Positions 25,110 to 34,606 are shown, counted from the stretch's first letter. The stretch is 64,000 nt of DNA from Roseburia hominis (GCA_040702975.1 CP159990.1:1922001-1986000), one strand, 5' to 3'. Translations and numbers: made by a program. The notes: generated by a model from the letters alone, not told the origin.

Positions 25110-26594
25110 ATGAATAACATGCCGGAAATGAAAATCGGAGTAGTGGCAGTCAGCCGCGACTGTTTCCCGGAGAGTTTATCCGTATCCAGAAGAGAGGCGC
25201 TGATAAGTGCATATAAAGAAAAATATGGAGAGGCGGATATTTACGAATGCCCGATCTGTATCGTGGAGAGCGAGATCCATATGGTGCAGGCACTGGAAGA
25301 TGTAAAGAAGGCGGGCTGTAATGCGCTGGTAGTATACCTTGGAAATTTTGGGCCGGAGATTGCGGAGACCTTGCTGGCAAAGCATTTTGACGGACCAAAG
25401 ATGTTCGTGGCAGCAGCAGAGGAGACGGGAAATAATCTGGTGCAGGGCCGCGGAGATGCCTACTGCGGTATGTTAAATGCCAGCTACAACTTAAAGCTGC
25501 GTAATATCAAAGCTTACATACCGGAATATCCGGTGGGAACTGCCGAGGAATGTGCGGACATGATTCATGAGTTCGTACCGATTGCCAGAGCGATCGTGGC
25601 ACTTGGGGACCTGAAGATCATCAGCTTCGGACCGAGACCGCTCAACTTCCTGGCATGTAACGCACCGATCAAACAGCTTTATAATATCGGAGTGGAGATT
25701 GAAGAGAATTCAGAGCTGGATCTGTTCGAGGCATTTAAAGGGCATGCCGGCGACGAGCGGATTCCGGAAGTGGTAAAAGAGATGGAAGAAGAGCTGGGCG
25801 CGGGAAATAAGAAACCGGAGATTCTTGCCAAACTTGCGCAGTATGAGCTGACTTTGAAGGATTGGGTACGCGACCACAAGGGCTACCGCAAATATGTTGC
25901 CATCGCCGGAAAATGCTGGCCGGCGTTCCAGACCCAGTTCGGCTTTGTTCCCTGTTATGTCAACAGCCGTTTGACCGCGCAGGGTATCCCGGTTTCCTGC
26001 GAGGTGGATATATATGGAGCTCTCAGTGAGTTCATCGGAACCGTGATAAGCCAGGATACCGTAACCCTTCTTGACATTAACAACTCCGTTCCGGCGGATC
26101 TCTACGAAGAAGAGATTAAAGGAAAGTTTGACTATACCCAGAAAGATACCTTTATGGGCTTCCATTGTGGAAATACAGCCGCTTCCAAGTTGTCCTTCTG
26201 CGAGATGAAATATCAGATGATCATGGCAAGGACGCTCCCGGAGGAGGTGACCCAGGGAACGCTGGAAGGCGATATCCTGCCGGGCGACATTACCTTCTAC
26301 CGCCTGCAGAGTACGTCGGACAACATCCTGCGCGCCTATATTGCACAGGGCGAGGTGCTTCCGGTTGCGACCAGATCCTTTGGCTCCATCGGAATCTTTG
26401 CCATTCCGGAGATGGGAAGATTCTATCGCCATGTATTGATCGAGAAGAATTTCCCGCATCACGGCGCGGTAGCGTTCGGACATTTTGGAAAAGAATTGTT
26501 TGAGGTATTCAAATATATCGGCGTTCCGGTGGAGGAGATTGGCTATAATCAGCCGAAGGGCGTGCGCTATCCGACGGAGAATCCCTGGGCGTAA
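25110..26594 (+). CDS. L-fucose/L-arabinose isomerase superfamily protein
   Basis: A 494-residue protein of the FucI/AraA fold (COG2407-like). Visible stretches include SEIHMVQALEDVKKAGCNALVVYLGNFGPE, CWPAFQTQFGFVPCYVNSRLTAQGIPVSCEVDIYG with a conserved Glu and Asp for the metal, GFHCGNTA, and the late PHHGAVAFGHFGKEL. It should interconvert an aldose and a ketose using a divalent metal. Because xylulokinase follows 13 bases later, the product is probably D- or L-xylulose or ribulose, but the sugar is not determined. RBS AAGGAGG precedes the ATG. Confidence 0.82.
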   Translation: MNNMPEMKIGVVAVSRDCFPESLSVSRREALISAYKEKYGEADIYECPICIVESEIHMVQALEDVKKAGCNALVVYLGNFGPEIAETLLAKHFDGPKMFVAAAEETGNNLVQGRGDAYCGMLNASYNLKLRNIKAYIPEYPVGTAEECADMIHEFVPIARAIVALGDLKIISFGPRPLNFLACNAPIKQLYNIGVEIEENSELDLFEAFKGHAGDERIPEVVKEMEEELGAGNKKPEILAKLAQYELTLKDWVRDHKGYRKYVAIAGKCWPAFQTQFGFVPCYVNSRLTAQGIPVSCEVDIYGALSEFIGTVISQDTVTLLDINNSVPADLYEEEIKGKFDYTQKDTFMGFHCGNTAASKLSFCEMKYQMIMARTLPEEVTQGTLEGDILPGDITFYRLQSTSDNILRAYIAQGEVLPVATRSFGSIGIFAIPEMGRFYRHVLIEKNFPHHGAVAFGHFGKELFEVFKYIGVPVEEIGYNQPKGVRYPTENPWA

Positions 26595-26607
26595 ATAGGA
26601 GGCAGAT

Positions 26608-28080
26608 ATGTTATATATAGGAATTGATCTGGGGACTTCTGCGGTAAAGCTCCTGCTCATGGATGAAAAAGGGAAGATCGAGAAGATTGTCTCAAAAGAG
26701 TATCCACTTGAATTTCCGCACCCGGGCTGGTCGCAGCAGCACCCGGAGGACTGGTTTAGTAAGTCCGTGGAGGGAATGAAAGAGCTGATCGCGCAGTGTG
26801 ATAAATCCCGGATTGCAGGAATCAGCTTCGGAGGACAGATGCACGGACTGGTCATATTGGATGAGAATGATCAGGTGATTCGGCCGGCCATTCTCTGGAA
26901 CGACGGCAGGACCACGGAGGAGACCGACTATCTGAACCAGGTGATCGGTAAAGAAAAGTTGTCGAGATACACGGCAAATATTGCATTTACCGGGTTCACC
27001 GCCCCGAAGATACTGTGGGTGAGAAACAAAGAACCGGAGAATTTTGCGAGAATTGCCAAAATCATGCTTCCCAAGGATTATCTGGCCTATCGGCTTTGCG
27101 GCAGCTTCTGCACGGATTATTCCGATGCGTCGGGAATGCTGCTTTTAGATGTGGAGCATAAATGCTGGTCGAAAGAGATGATGGAAATCTGCGGCATCTG
27201 CGAGAATCAGCTTCCCAAACTCTATGAGAGCTACGAGGTCGTGGGAACATTGAAGCCGGAAATGGCAGCTGTACTTGGGCTTTCGGAAGGTGTCAGGATT
27301 ATTGCGGGCGCAGGGGATAATGCGGCGGCAGCAGTGGGAACCGGGACAGTCGGAGAGGGAAGATGCAATATTTCGCTGGGAACATCGGGGACGATCTTTA
27401 TTTCCAGTCAGTCCTTCGGCGTCGATGCGAATAACGCACTCCATTCTTTTGCCCATGCAGACGGGCACTATCATCTGATGGGCTGCATGCTCAGTGCGGC
27501 GTCCTGCAACAAATGGTGGAATGAGGAAATCCTGAAGACCTGTGATTATGCGGCAGAGCAGGCGGGAATCGAAAACCTAGGAGAGAACAGGGTATTTTAC
27601 CTTCCTTATCTGATGGGAGAGCGTTCCCCCCACAACGATCCTTATGCAAGAGCCACCTTCGTCGGTATGACCATGGATACCACCAGAGAAGAGATGACCC
27701 AGGCGGTGCTGGAAGGCGTGGCATTTGCACTTAGGGACTCTCTGGAGGTGGCAAGGAGCCTCGGAAATAAGATTACGCGGACAAAGATCTGCGGCGGCGG
27801 AGCAAAGAGCCCGCTTTGGAAGAAGATGATCGCGAATACCATGAACCTGAAGGTCGATGTCGTCGAGAGCGAGGAAGGCCCGGCTATGGGCGGCGCGATC
27901 CTGGCGGCGGTGGGCTGCGGGGAATATGAGAGCGTAGAAGAGGCTGCAGAAAAGCTGGTCAAAATAGTGGATACAGTGGAACCGGAGCCGGATCTGGCAG
28001 CTAAGTATGAGAAGCAGTACCGGAAATTTGTCAAAATCTATCCGGCACTTAAGTCGGTGTTCAGGGAACTGGAAGAATAA
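26608..28080 (+). CDS. xylB: Xylulokinase
   Basis: A 490-residue FGGY kinase that phosphorylates xylulose to feed the pentose phosphate pathway. It has IGIDLGTSAVKLLLMDEKG, GWSQQHPEDWF, ISFGGQMHGLVILDE, AILWNDGRTTEE with the catalytic Asp, GAGDNAAAAVGTG and the ATP-binding RTKICGGGAKSPLWKKMIANTMN. RBS AGGAGG precedes the ATG. It is in an operon with the FucI-type isomerase; no classical xylose isomerase (XylA) gene is in the window. Confidence 0.92.
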   Translation: MLYIGIDLGTSAVKLLLMDEKGKIEKIVSKEYPLEFPHPGWSQQHPEDWFSKSVEGMKELIAQCDKSRIAGISFGGQMHGLVILDENDQVIRPAILWNDGRTTEETDYLNQVIGKEKLSRYTANIAFTGFTAPKILWVRNKEPENFARIAKIMLPKDYLAYRLCGSFCTDYSDASGMLLLDVEHKCWSKEMMEICGICENQLPKLYESYEVVGTLKPEMAAVLGLSEGVRIIAGAGDNAAAAVGTGTVGEGRCNISLGTSGTIFISSQSFGVDANNALHSFAHADGHYHLMGCMLSAASCNKWWNEEILKTCDYAAEQAGIENLGENRVFYLPYLMGERSPHNDPYARATFVGMTMDTTREEMTQAVLEGVAFALRDSLEVARSLGNKITRTKICGGGAKSPLWKKMIANTMNLKVDVVESEEGPAMGGAILAAVGCGEYESVEEAAEKLVKIVDTVEPEPDLAAKYEKQYRKFVKIYPALKSVFRELEE

Positions 28081-28087
28081 AAAGGAG

Positions 28088-28121
28088 AAAGCAGGAAATT
28101 GAGGATCAATTTCCTGCTTTT
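28088..28121. terminator. Bidirectional terminator after xylB
   Basis: AAAGCAGGAAATTG at 28088-28101 pairs perfectly with CAATTTCCTGCTTT at 28107-28120 around AGGAT. Runs of A and T lie outside the stem, so it can serve xylB and the convergent glutamate dehydrogenase gene. Confidence 0.85.
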
Positions 28122-28132
28122 GACTAATCATA

Positions 28133-28160
28133 GCCTGAATATTATGGCCTGAATATTATG
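28133..28160. repeat. 14 bp tandem duplication at the glutamate dehydrogenase stop
   Basis: The unit GCCTGAATATTATG occurs twice head to tail, followed by GCC. The minus-strand stop codon at 28156-28158 lies in the second copy, so duplication has not changed the protein. Confidence 0.6.
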
Positions 28161-29418
28161 GCCAGATTGCACGTGCTTTCTTTGCTTCTACCACTCGTTT
28201 TACAGCAATCAGATATGCGCCGGTACGCAGTGTGGTATGTTCTTTTTGGGCAATATCCCAAACAGCTTCAAATGACGGGTCCATGATGTTTTTCAGTTTC
28301 TCATTTACGACCTCTTCCGTCCAGCTCACGGACTGGATATTCTGAACCCATTCAAAGTAAGAAACGACAACGCCGCCGGCATTTGCCAGAATGTCCGGTA
28401 CGATGACGGTGCCCTTCCTCTGAAGAATGACGTCTGCCTCAGAGGTGGTCGGTCCGTTAGCAGCTTCCACGATGATATCAGCCTTAATATTCTCAGCGTT
28501 TGCCGCGTTGATCTGGTTTTCCAGCGCAGCCGGAATCAGAACCTTTACGTCCAGCTCAAGCAGCTCAGCGTTGGAAATACGTGTGATTCCTTCTTCCTCA
28601 TAACCGCTTAACAGGTTCTTTCTGTCTTTGGATAAATAAGCAAGGATCGCAGGGATGTCAAGTCCGTCTGCACGATAAATGCCACCGGAAACGTCGCTTA
28701 CGGCAACAACCTTCATTCCCTCTGCGTGGAGAAGTTTTGCTGTGATGCTGCCGACATTTCCCATACCCTGAATGGCAACGGTGGTGTCTTTGACAGCAAT
28801 GCCCAGTTTGTTCAAAATATTTTTGGTTGTGAACATAACGCCCCGGCCGGTTGCTTCATTTCTTCCCAGAGCGCCGCCAAGCTCCAGCGGTTTTCCGGTC
28901 ACGACGCCGTGGATGCAGTGTCCTTTTAACATGCTGTATGTATCCATCATCCAGCCCATCACTGCGGCGTTGGTTCCTACGTCCGGTGCCGGGATATCCT
29001 GCTCCGGTCCAATAAGAGGTGCAATCGCAGCGGTGAACCTTCTGGTGATCGCGCGGATCTCATTTTCAGATAATTCAGTCGGGTCGCAGACTACGCCGCC
29101 TTTTCCACCGCCGTAAGGAATATTTACAACGGCGCACTTGAAGGTCATCCATGCTGCAAGAGCGCGTACTTCATCGGAGTTTACAGCCGGATGGAACCGG
29201 ATTCCGCCTTTTGCAGGTCCGCGGGAGGTAGAGTGCTGGATACGGTAGCCCTGGAACACGCGTGTTGTGCCGTCGTCCATGCGTACCGGAATGGAGACTT
29301 TAAGCTCCCGCTCGGGATATTTGATTGCTTCGATATCACTGTCTGAATAGCCTAAGATGTCAGCTGCTTCTTTTACGACTTTGAGTACGTTGTCGTAAGG
29401 ATTGTAAGTTTTTTCCAT
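28156..29418 (-). CDS. Glu/Leu/Phe/Val dehydrogenase, probably glutamate dehydrogenase
   Basis: A 420-residue hexameric-type enzyme that interconverts glutamate and 2-oxoglutarate plus ammonia. The active-site region is GPAKGGIRFHPAVN and MTFKCAVVNIPYGGGKGGVVCDP with the catalytic Lys; the dinucleotide motif is AIQGMGNVGSITAKLL. DIPAPDVGTN and NANAENI-type stretches fit. The length and sequence fit the NAD-linked GudB/RocG group better than the longer NADP GdhA. RBS AAGGAG precedes the ATG. A hairpin GGGCAA/TTGCCC near 29451-29470 lies in its leader. Confidence 0.9.
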   Translation of the reverse strand: MEKTYNPYDNVLKVVKEAADILGYSDSDIEAIKYPERELKVSIPVRMDDGTTRVFQGYRIQHSTSRGPAKGGIRFHPAVNSDEVRALAAWMTFKCAVVNIPYGGGKGGVVCDPTELSENEIRAITRRFTAAIAPLIGPEQDIPAPDVGTNAAVMGWMMDTYSMLKGHCIHGVVTGKPLELGGALGRNEATGRGVMFTTKNILNKLGIAVKDTTVAIQGMGNVGSITAKLLHAEGMKVVAVSDVSGGIYRADGLDIPAILAYLSKDRKNLLSGYEEEGITRISNAELLELDVKVLIPAALENQINAANAENIKADIIVEAANGPTTSEADVILQRKGTVIVPDILANAGGVVVSYFEWVQNIQSVSWTEEVVNEKLKNIMDPSFEAVWDIAQKEHTTLRTGAYLIAVKRVVEAKKARAIWP

Positions 29419-29507
29419 GAGTATTTCTCCTTTTCTTTTATGATGATCAGGGGCAATTTCTCTTTTGCCCGGGATAGCGCTAGAATCCTGGTATTATAAA
29501 GTATTTC

Positions 29508-30818
29508 CTATGCCTCGCACGAATCTGCCGTGGAATCAGAAGCCTGCAGCAGATGCTCTATTCCGGCGATTTTTACGCAGAGAATAAGGATATCTACTGC
29601 CTGTCCGAGTTCCTCCAGGGAGGGGTAGGAAGGTGCGATTCGGATATTGCAGTCCTTCGGGTCCTTGCCATAGGGGAAGGCAGCTCCTGCTCCCGTCAGG
29701 GTAACGCCGGCATTTTTGGCAAGCTCCACCGTGCGGCGGGCGCAGCCCGGAAGGGTGTCAAGGGAGACAAAGTATCCGCCCTTCGGGTGGCTCCAGGAGG
29801 CGAGGCCGGTTTCTCCCAGCTCCTGCTCCAGTTTTTGGAGGACCAGATCGAACTTGGGTCTTAATTCGCCGGCGAGGCGTTCCATGTGAAGCCGTATGCC
29901 CTCGGGCGTCTTAAAGAACTGAACATGGCGGAGCTGGTTCAGCTTGTCGTGGCTGATCGTCTGCGCGGACATATGTCCTTTCAGCTCCTTGATATTTGCC
30001 GGACTTGAAGAAATCAGTGAAACCCCTGCTCCCGGGAATGTGATCTTGGAAGTAGAGAAGAAATAGTAAGCCCGGTCAGGGTGTCCAAATCGTTCACATT
30101 CTTCCAGAATATTCTTAAGAGGAACATCCTCATAAATGTGGTGGACTCCGTAAGCATTATCCCAGAAAATCCGGAAATCCGGTGCGGCGGTCTCCATGGA
30201 AGCAAGCGCCTCGACCGTCTGGTCGCTGTAGCAGACGCCTTGCGGGTTTGAGTGAAGAGGAACACACCAGATTCCTTTGATGGAAGCATCTTCCTTCACC
30301 AATTTCCTGACCACATCCATATCCGGTCCGTCATCAAGAAGAGGTACGGAGATCATTTCCATGCCGAGTTCCTCGCAAATCCGAAAATGTCTGTCATAGC
30401 CTGGCACGGGGCAGAGAAACTTGACCGGCCGTCCTTCATATTTATAATAGCTCCACGGTTTTTCTCCTCCGGTTCCAAATAAATGGAGCGCTGCCATGGT
30501 ATCGAACATGAGGTTCAGGCTGGCATTTCCACCGAGGATAATCTGTTCAGATTTAAGTCCGAGCAGACCTGCGAACAAATCCCGGCATTCAGGAATGCCC
30601 TCGAGAACGCCGTAATTTCTTGCGTCAGTACCATCCTTCAGAAGATAGGTTTCCGGCAGAGAAAGAAGCGGCATGCTGAGGTCAAGCTGGGAAGGCGCCG
30701 GTTTCCCTCTTGCCATGTTGAGCGCCAGATTGCCTGCTGTTGCCTCATCGTAGCGGGAGGAAAGCTCTGACAGCATGTCATGCAATTCAAGGTTTGTGAG
30801 TGTAGTCACAGATCTCAT
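29508..30818 (-). CDS. AspT-type aminotransferase (class I, PF12897-like)
   Basis: A 436-residue PLP enzyme of the group that includes the aspartate aminotransferase AspT of actinobacteria. It shows LNMARGKPAPSQLDLS, DARNYGVLEGIPECRDLFA, CPVPGYDRHFRICEELGMEM, VPLHSNPQGVCYSD, FWDNAYGVHHIY and the PLP lysine in FSTSKITFPGAGVS. It would move amino groups between aspartate or another acid and 2-oxoglutarate. It lies upstream of the glutamate dehydrogenase on the same strand, a sensible pair for nitrogen traffic. The RBS is weak. Confidence 0.85.
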   Translation of the reverse strand: MRSVTTLTNLELHDMLSELSSRYDEATAGNLALNMARGKPAPSQLDLSMPLLSLPETYLLKDGTDARNYGVLEGIPECRDLFAGLLGLKSEQIILGGNASLNLMFDTMAALHLFGTGGEKPWSYYKYEGRPVKFLCPVPGYDRHFRICEELGMEMISVPLLDDGPDMDVVRKLVKEDASIKGIWCVPLHSNPQGVCYSDQTVEALASMETAAPDFRIFWDNAYGVHHIYEDVPLKNILEECERFGHPDRAYYFFSTSKITFPGAGVSLISSSPANIKELKGHMSAQTISHDKLNQLRHVQFFKTPEGIRLHMERLAGELRPKFDLVLQKLEQELGETGLASWSHPKGGYFVSLDTLPGCARRTVELAKNAGVTLTGAGAAFPYGKDPKDCNIRIAPSYPSLEELGQAVDILILCVKIAGIEHLLQASDSTADSCEA

Positions 30819-31215
30819 TGTCTATCATATCCCTTCTGATATCGTAGTTTTGTATTTGACGAAACAAAGTCCGGTAAGCGTCCGGCCGATGTTTGTCTTA
30901 ATTTTTGAATTTATTATAGAAAGGGATAGGTGATAAATCAAATACCAATATTTGTATGCGATATATAGATGAATATTTATAAAAATAAGAGAATTTTGGT
31001 AAAAAAAGAGTGTTGTGAGACGAAAGAAAAAGTATCATTTGCGAAATGACAAGTGATTGGAGAAAACGTTATAAATAAAAGGTTATAGGAAGTATTGATT
31101 TGAAATATTTTACATTCATAAATAAATGCGATAAACTTATAAATATAGAAAATAAGTATTATAACTTATTGAAATAGGGACGATATCTATCATGCAGAAC
31201 ACGGGGGAAAAGAAG
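30819..31215. other. AT-rich divergent intergenic region
   Basis: About 390 bases between the divergent aminotransferase and PEP/pyruvate-binding genes. It holds a good minus-strand promoter at 30913-30941 and AT-rich sequence from 30950 to 31170. No RNA gene or coding frame was recognised. Confidence 0.6.
30913..30941 (-). promoter_or_regulatory. Promoter of the AspT-type aminotransferase
   Basis: On the minus strand TTGATT (30936-30941), a 17-base spacer, and TATAAT (30913-30918), about 95 bases before the start codon. Confidence 0.7.
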
Positions 31216-33084
31216 ATGAATAGTTGGGAACAACTGTTGGAAAAGGAGGTACTTTCCCAGGAAGAGAGGACGGTACTTTGTAATGAGCTCATGACAACGG
31301 AGCACAGGATGGAAAAATTGATCCTGAAGTATTTTACAGTCGATGATTTCCGTAAGGTGTGGGAGCACAAGATCGGCGGCGGAGTGATCGGCGGAAAGGC
31401 GTGCGGGCTTTTGATGGCGCAGAAGCTGGTCACGGTCCGGCTGCCGGAGTGCGTCGACAGGCTGGAGGAGCATCAGTCCTTCTTTATTGGTTCTGACGTA
31501 TTTCAGGAATATCTGGCGTTTAACGACTGTCTGGAGCTTAGGGCAAAGCATATGTTAGAAAAGGAGCATTTTGCGGAAACCGAGGAACTGAGCAATCGTT
31601 TGAGAAACGGAAGCTTTCCCGAAGAGCTGACGCGGCAGTTTGAGAGAATCCTGGAATATTACGGAACAGAGCCGATCGTAGTCAGATCGAGCAGTCTGAT
31701 GGAAGATGGGTTTGGAAATGCATTTTCCGGAAAATATGAGTCGGTTTTCTGTGCCAATCAGGGAACGAAGGAAGAGCGCATGACGGAACTTCTGGAAGCG
31801 ATTCGCAGGGTCTATGGAAGTGTAATGAATCTGTCGGCAATCGAATACCGAAGAAAGTGGCATTTGCTGGAAGTGGATGAGAGAATGGCGCTTCTGATAC
31901 AGAAGGTTTCGGGAGCGCAGATCGGGGATTGGTATCTGCCGGCTGTGGCGGGTATGGGGTGTTCCTATAACCCGTACAAGTGGATGGAGCAGTTGAATCC
32001 TGAGGCCGGTATGCTGCGCATGGTCATGGGGCTTGGTACCCGTGCGGTACAGAGGACGCCGGGCGATTATCCGCGGCTGGTGGGACTTGACAGAGCGCAG
32101 GCGAATATTCGCACGACGGTTGCCGAACGCCATAAATATTCACAGAGACAGATAGATGTGTTGGATCTGAAAGAGAAAAAAGAGACGACCATTTCTCTGA
32201 TGCAGATACAGGATATGCTTCCTGAGGCGTATCGGAAGCTGACGCTCAGCAGGGATACAGATGCGGAATATACTCTGGCGCAGCGGCGGATCTACAGGAA
32301 GATTTATTTTGCGGACTGTCAGGGAATGGTAGATCAGGATGAATTTATTGATATGATGCGCCGGACTCTGAAAATGCTGGAGCGTGAATACGGAAGGCCG
32401 GTAGATGTGGAATTTGCAGTGACTGCCACCTCCCAAAAGGAGTGGAAGGTGAACCTTTTGCAGTGCCGCCCCCTTCACGCGTATATGTCGGAGAAGGTGC
32501 AGATTCCGGAAGGGATTGATGAGGAGCTTTTGTTTGATGTCAGAAGGACATCAATGCGGCGTTCGAAAGAGGAGAGGATTCATTATATTGTTTGGGTAGA
32601 CCCGCAGAAATATTATGAGTGTGATTATGCGAAGAAACCGGATGTAGGAAGGATGATCGGAAAGATCAATCAGCATTTTGAGGATACGGAGTATAAGCTG
32701 ATGCTCCTGGTGCCAGGGCGAATCGGTACTTCCTCGCCGGAACTCGGGGTACCGGTGGTCTATGCGGAGATCAGCCAGTTCAGTGCGATCTGTGAGGTGG
32801 CTTACGGAAAAGCGGGATATCACCCGGAGCTGTCCTACGGAAGCCATATGTTTCAGGATATGGTGGAAGCAGATGTATATTATGGTGCGATTAACGAGAA
32901 CAGTAAGACACGTCTGTATCATCCGGAGAAATTAAAAGAATGTCCGGAGGTATTGTGTGAATTATTCCCGGAGGAGGAAGCACTTGGCCAGATCATAAAG
33001 GTCTATGATTTGACGGGATGTATTGCGAGCCTGATGCTTGATGCAAAAGAAGGCCGTGCTGTATGCAGGATTCAAAAATCATAA
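31216..33084 (+). CDS. PEP/pyruvate-binding (ATP-grasp) domain protein without a swivel domain
   Basis: About 622 residues. The region with HKIGGGVIGGKACGLLMAQKL and TEPIVVRSSSLMEDGFGNAFSGKYESVFCANQG is the nucleotide-binding domain of PEP synthase and pyruvate phosphate dikinase. The QCRPLH motif that closes that domain is also present. The phosphohistidine swivel domain and the PEP-binding barrel are absent, so it cannot carry out the full PEP synthase reaction; a phosphotransfer or regulatory role is possible. ATG 31216 fits GGGGGAAAAG upstream; ATG 31192 is the alternative. A LysR gene follows after 21 bases. Confidence 0.78.
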   Translation: MNSWEQLLEKEVLSQEERTVLCNELMTTEHRMEKLILKYFTVDDFRKVWEHKIGGGVIGGKACGLLMAQKLVTVRLPECVDRLEEHQSFFIGSDVFQEYLAFNDCLELRAKHMLEKEHFAETEELSNRLRNGSFPEELTRQFERILEYYGTEPIVVRSSSLMEDGFGNAFSGKYESVFCANQGTKEERMTELLEAIRRVYGSVMNLSAIEYRRKWHLLEVDERMALLIQKVSGAQIGDWYLPAVAGMGCSYNPYKWMEQLNPEAGMLRMVMGLGTRAVQRTPGDYPRLVGLDRAQANIRTTVAERHKYSQRQIDVLDLKEKKETTISLMQIQDMLPEAYRKLTLSRDTDAEYTLAQRRIYRKIYFADCQGMVDQDEFIDMMRRTLKMLEREYGRPVDVEFAVTATSQKEWKVNLLQCRPLHAYMSEKVQIPEGIDEELLFDVRRTSMRRSKEERIHYIVWVDPQKYYECDYAKKPDVGRMIGKINQHFEDTEYKLMLLVPGRIGTSSPELGVPVVYAEISQFSAICEVAYGKAGYHPELSYGSHMFQDMVEADVYYGAINENSKTRLYHPEKLKECPEVLCELFPEEEALGQIIKVYDLTGCIASLMLDAKEGRAVCRIQKS

Positions 33085-33105
33085 GATAAAAGGGTGGGAA
33101 ACAAG

Positions 33106-34053
33106 ATGTTTGCAAATATGAGGTATGTCTATGAAGTATATAAAGCGGGAAGCTTTTCGAAGGCGGCAAAGAGCCTTTATATTTCACAGCCGGCTCTCAG
33201 CGCCACGATAAAAAAAGTGGAGAAGAAAGTGGGAATGCAGTTATTCGAGAGGAGCACAAGCCCGATTCAGCTTACGGAGTGCGGGAGACGGTATATTAAG
33301 ACGGCGGAGAAGATCATGGACCTGGAAGAGGATTTTGCCTGTTATGTAGGAAATCTGAATGAACTCCGGACCGGCCACCTTGCCGTGGGAGGAACCTATC
33401 TGTTCTCAGCCTTCATTTTGCCGACCGCGATTCAGAAATTTCAGGAAACCTTTCCGAATGTTAAGCTGAGCCTTTTTGAGGGCAGTACGCCGACCCTGGA
33501 ACAGAAATTGTTTTCGGGTGAGCTGGATCTATTGGTCGATAATTATCCGATGAATGAAGAGATATACGAAAAACGTTACTTTATGAAGGAGCATCTGCTC
33601 TTAGCGGTTCCAGTCTCCTTTAAGAGTAACCAGGCGGCCAGGGCGTGGAGCCTCACTGCGGAGGACGTGAAGAATAATGTGCCGTCCAGACCGGAGATAC
33701 ACGGGGTTCCGCTCAAGCTATTTGCCGAGGAACCGTTCGTGGTTCTCAGATCACACAACGATACGCGGGAAAGGGTAGACGCGATCTGTAAGCGGGCAGG
33801 CGTCTCCTTAAAGGTAGCGCTTAAACTGAATCAGCTTCTGACAGTATATCATTTGACCGAGAGAGGGATGGGAATCTCTTTTGTCAGCGATACGGTCGTA
33901 AAATGTATGCCGCCGAATCCGGAGGTAGTGTATTATAAGATCGATGATCCGGCTGCCGAGCGGAATGTATATTTCTATTATCGAAAGAATAAATACTTCA
34001 CAAGAAGCATGGCGGAATTCATGAAACTGGCAGTTTCAGATATGGAGTTATAG
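33106..34053 (+). CDS. LysR-family transcriptional regulator
   Basis: About 315 residues. The N-terminal winged helix is MRYVYEVYKAGSFSKAAKSLYISQPALSATIKKVEKKVG, and the effector domain includes GHLAVGGTYLFSAFILPTAIQKFQETFPNVKLSLFEG. ATG 33106 has AAAGGGTGGG upstream; the frame from GTG 33094 is longer but lacks an RBS. It is co-directional with the PEP/pyruvate-binding gene and may control it or an unlinked gene. A strong terminator follows. Confidence 0.88.
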   Translation: MFANMRYVYEVYKAGSFSKAAKSLYISQPALSATIKKVEKKVGMQLFERSTSPIQLTECGRRYIKTAEKIMDLEEDFACYVGNLNELRTGHLAVGGTYLFSAFILPTAIQKFQETFPNVKLSLFEGSTPTLEQKLFSGELDLLVDNYPMNEEIYEKRYFMKEHLLLAVPVSFKSNQAARAWSLTAEDVKNNVPSRPEIHGVPLKLFAEEPFVVLRSHNDTRERVDAICKRAGVSLKVALKLNQLLTVYHLTERGMGISFVSDTVVKCMPPNPEVVYYKIDDPAAERNVYFYYRKNKYFTRSMAEFMKLAVSDMEL

Positions 34054-34058
34054 GAAAT

Positions 34059-34118
34059 GGCAGGAATTGCTATATTGTTCACTATGTGATCAGTAATGCA
34101 ATTCCTGCCGTTTTCTTT
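34059..34118 (+). terminator. Terminator after the LysR gene
   Basis: GGCAGGAATTGC at 34059-34070 pairs perfectly with GCAATTCCTGCC at 34098-34109. A smaller inner stem and TTTT follow. Confidence 0.8.
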
Positions 34119-34195
34119 CTTTGGACATAAATAGTTGTATGCAGTACAATGAACCTATGTTATAATTTGAGTAATTGAAGAGAGGGGAGAAGAAA

Positions 34196-34606
34196 ATGAA
34201 TGAAAGGGATTTGTTGAAAGCCGCTTACGAGGCGAGGACATTTGCGTATGTACCATACTCTCATTTTGCGGTGGGCGCGGCGCTTCTTACGGTGTCCGGT
34301 AAAGTATATGCCGGCTGCAATGTGGAGAATGCTTCCTATGGAGCGACGAATTGCGCGGAAAGGACTGCCTTTTTTAAGGCAGTGTCGGAAGGAAAGCGGG
34401 AGTTTGAGGCCATTGCGATCGTGGGAGGAAAAGAGGGGCAGGAGCCGGCGGGCATCTGTTCGCCCTGCGGCGTTTGCAGACAAGTGATGCGGGAATTTGC
34501 GGACCCGAAGAAATTTCGGGTTATTTTGGAAGACGGAAGCGGGAATGTAAAAAGCTATCTGTTGGAAGAACTTCTGCCGGAGAGTTTTGGGCCGGAGAAT
34601 TTGTAG
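34196..34606 (+). CDS. cdd: Cytidine deaminase
   Basis: About 136 residues, the usual length of tetrameric bacterial Cdd, which converts cytidine and deoxycytidine to uridine forms. The active site is complete: CNVENASYGATNCAERTAFF with the zinc Cys and proton-shuttle Glu, and CSPCGVCRQVMREF with the two other zinc cysteines. ATG 34196 is chosen because GAGAGGGGAG lies just before it; the TTG at 34175 is upstream of the RBS. It is followed after 27 bases by adenosine deaminase, giving a nucleoside salvage pair. Confidence 0.93.
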   Translation: MNERDLLKAAYEARTFAYVPYSHFAVGAALLTVSGKVYAGCNVENASYGATNCAERTAFFKAVSEGKREFEAIAIVGGKEGQEPAGICSPCGVCRQVMREFADPKKFRVILEDGSGNVKSYLLEELLPESFGPENL

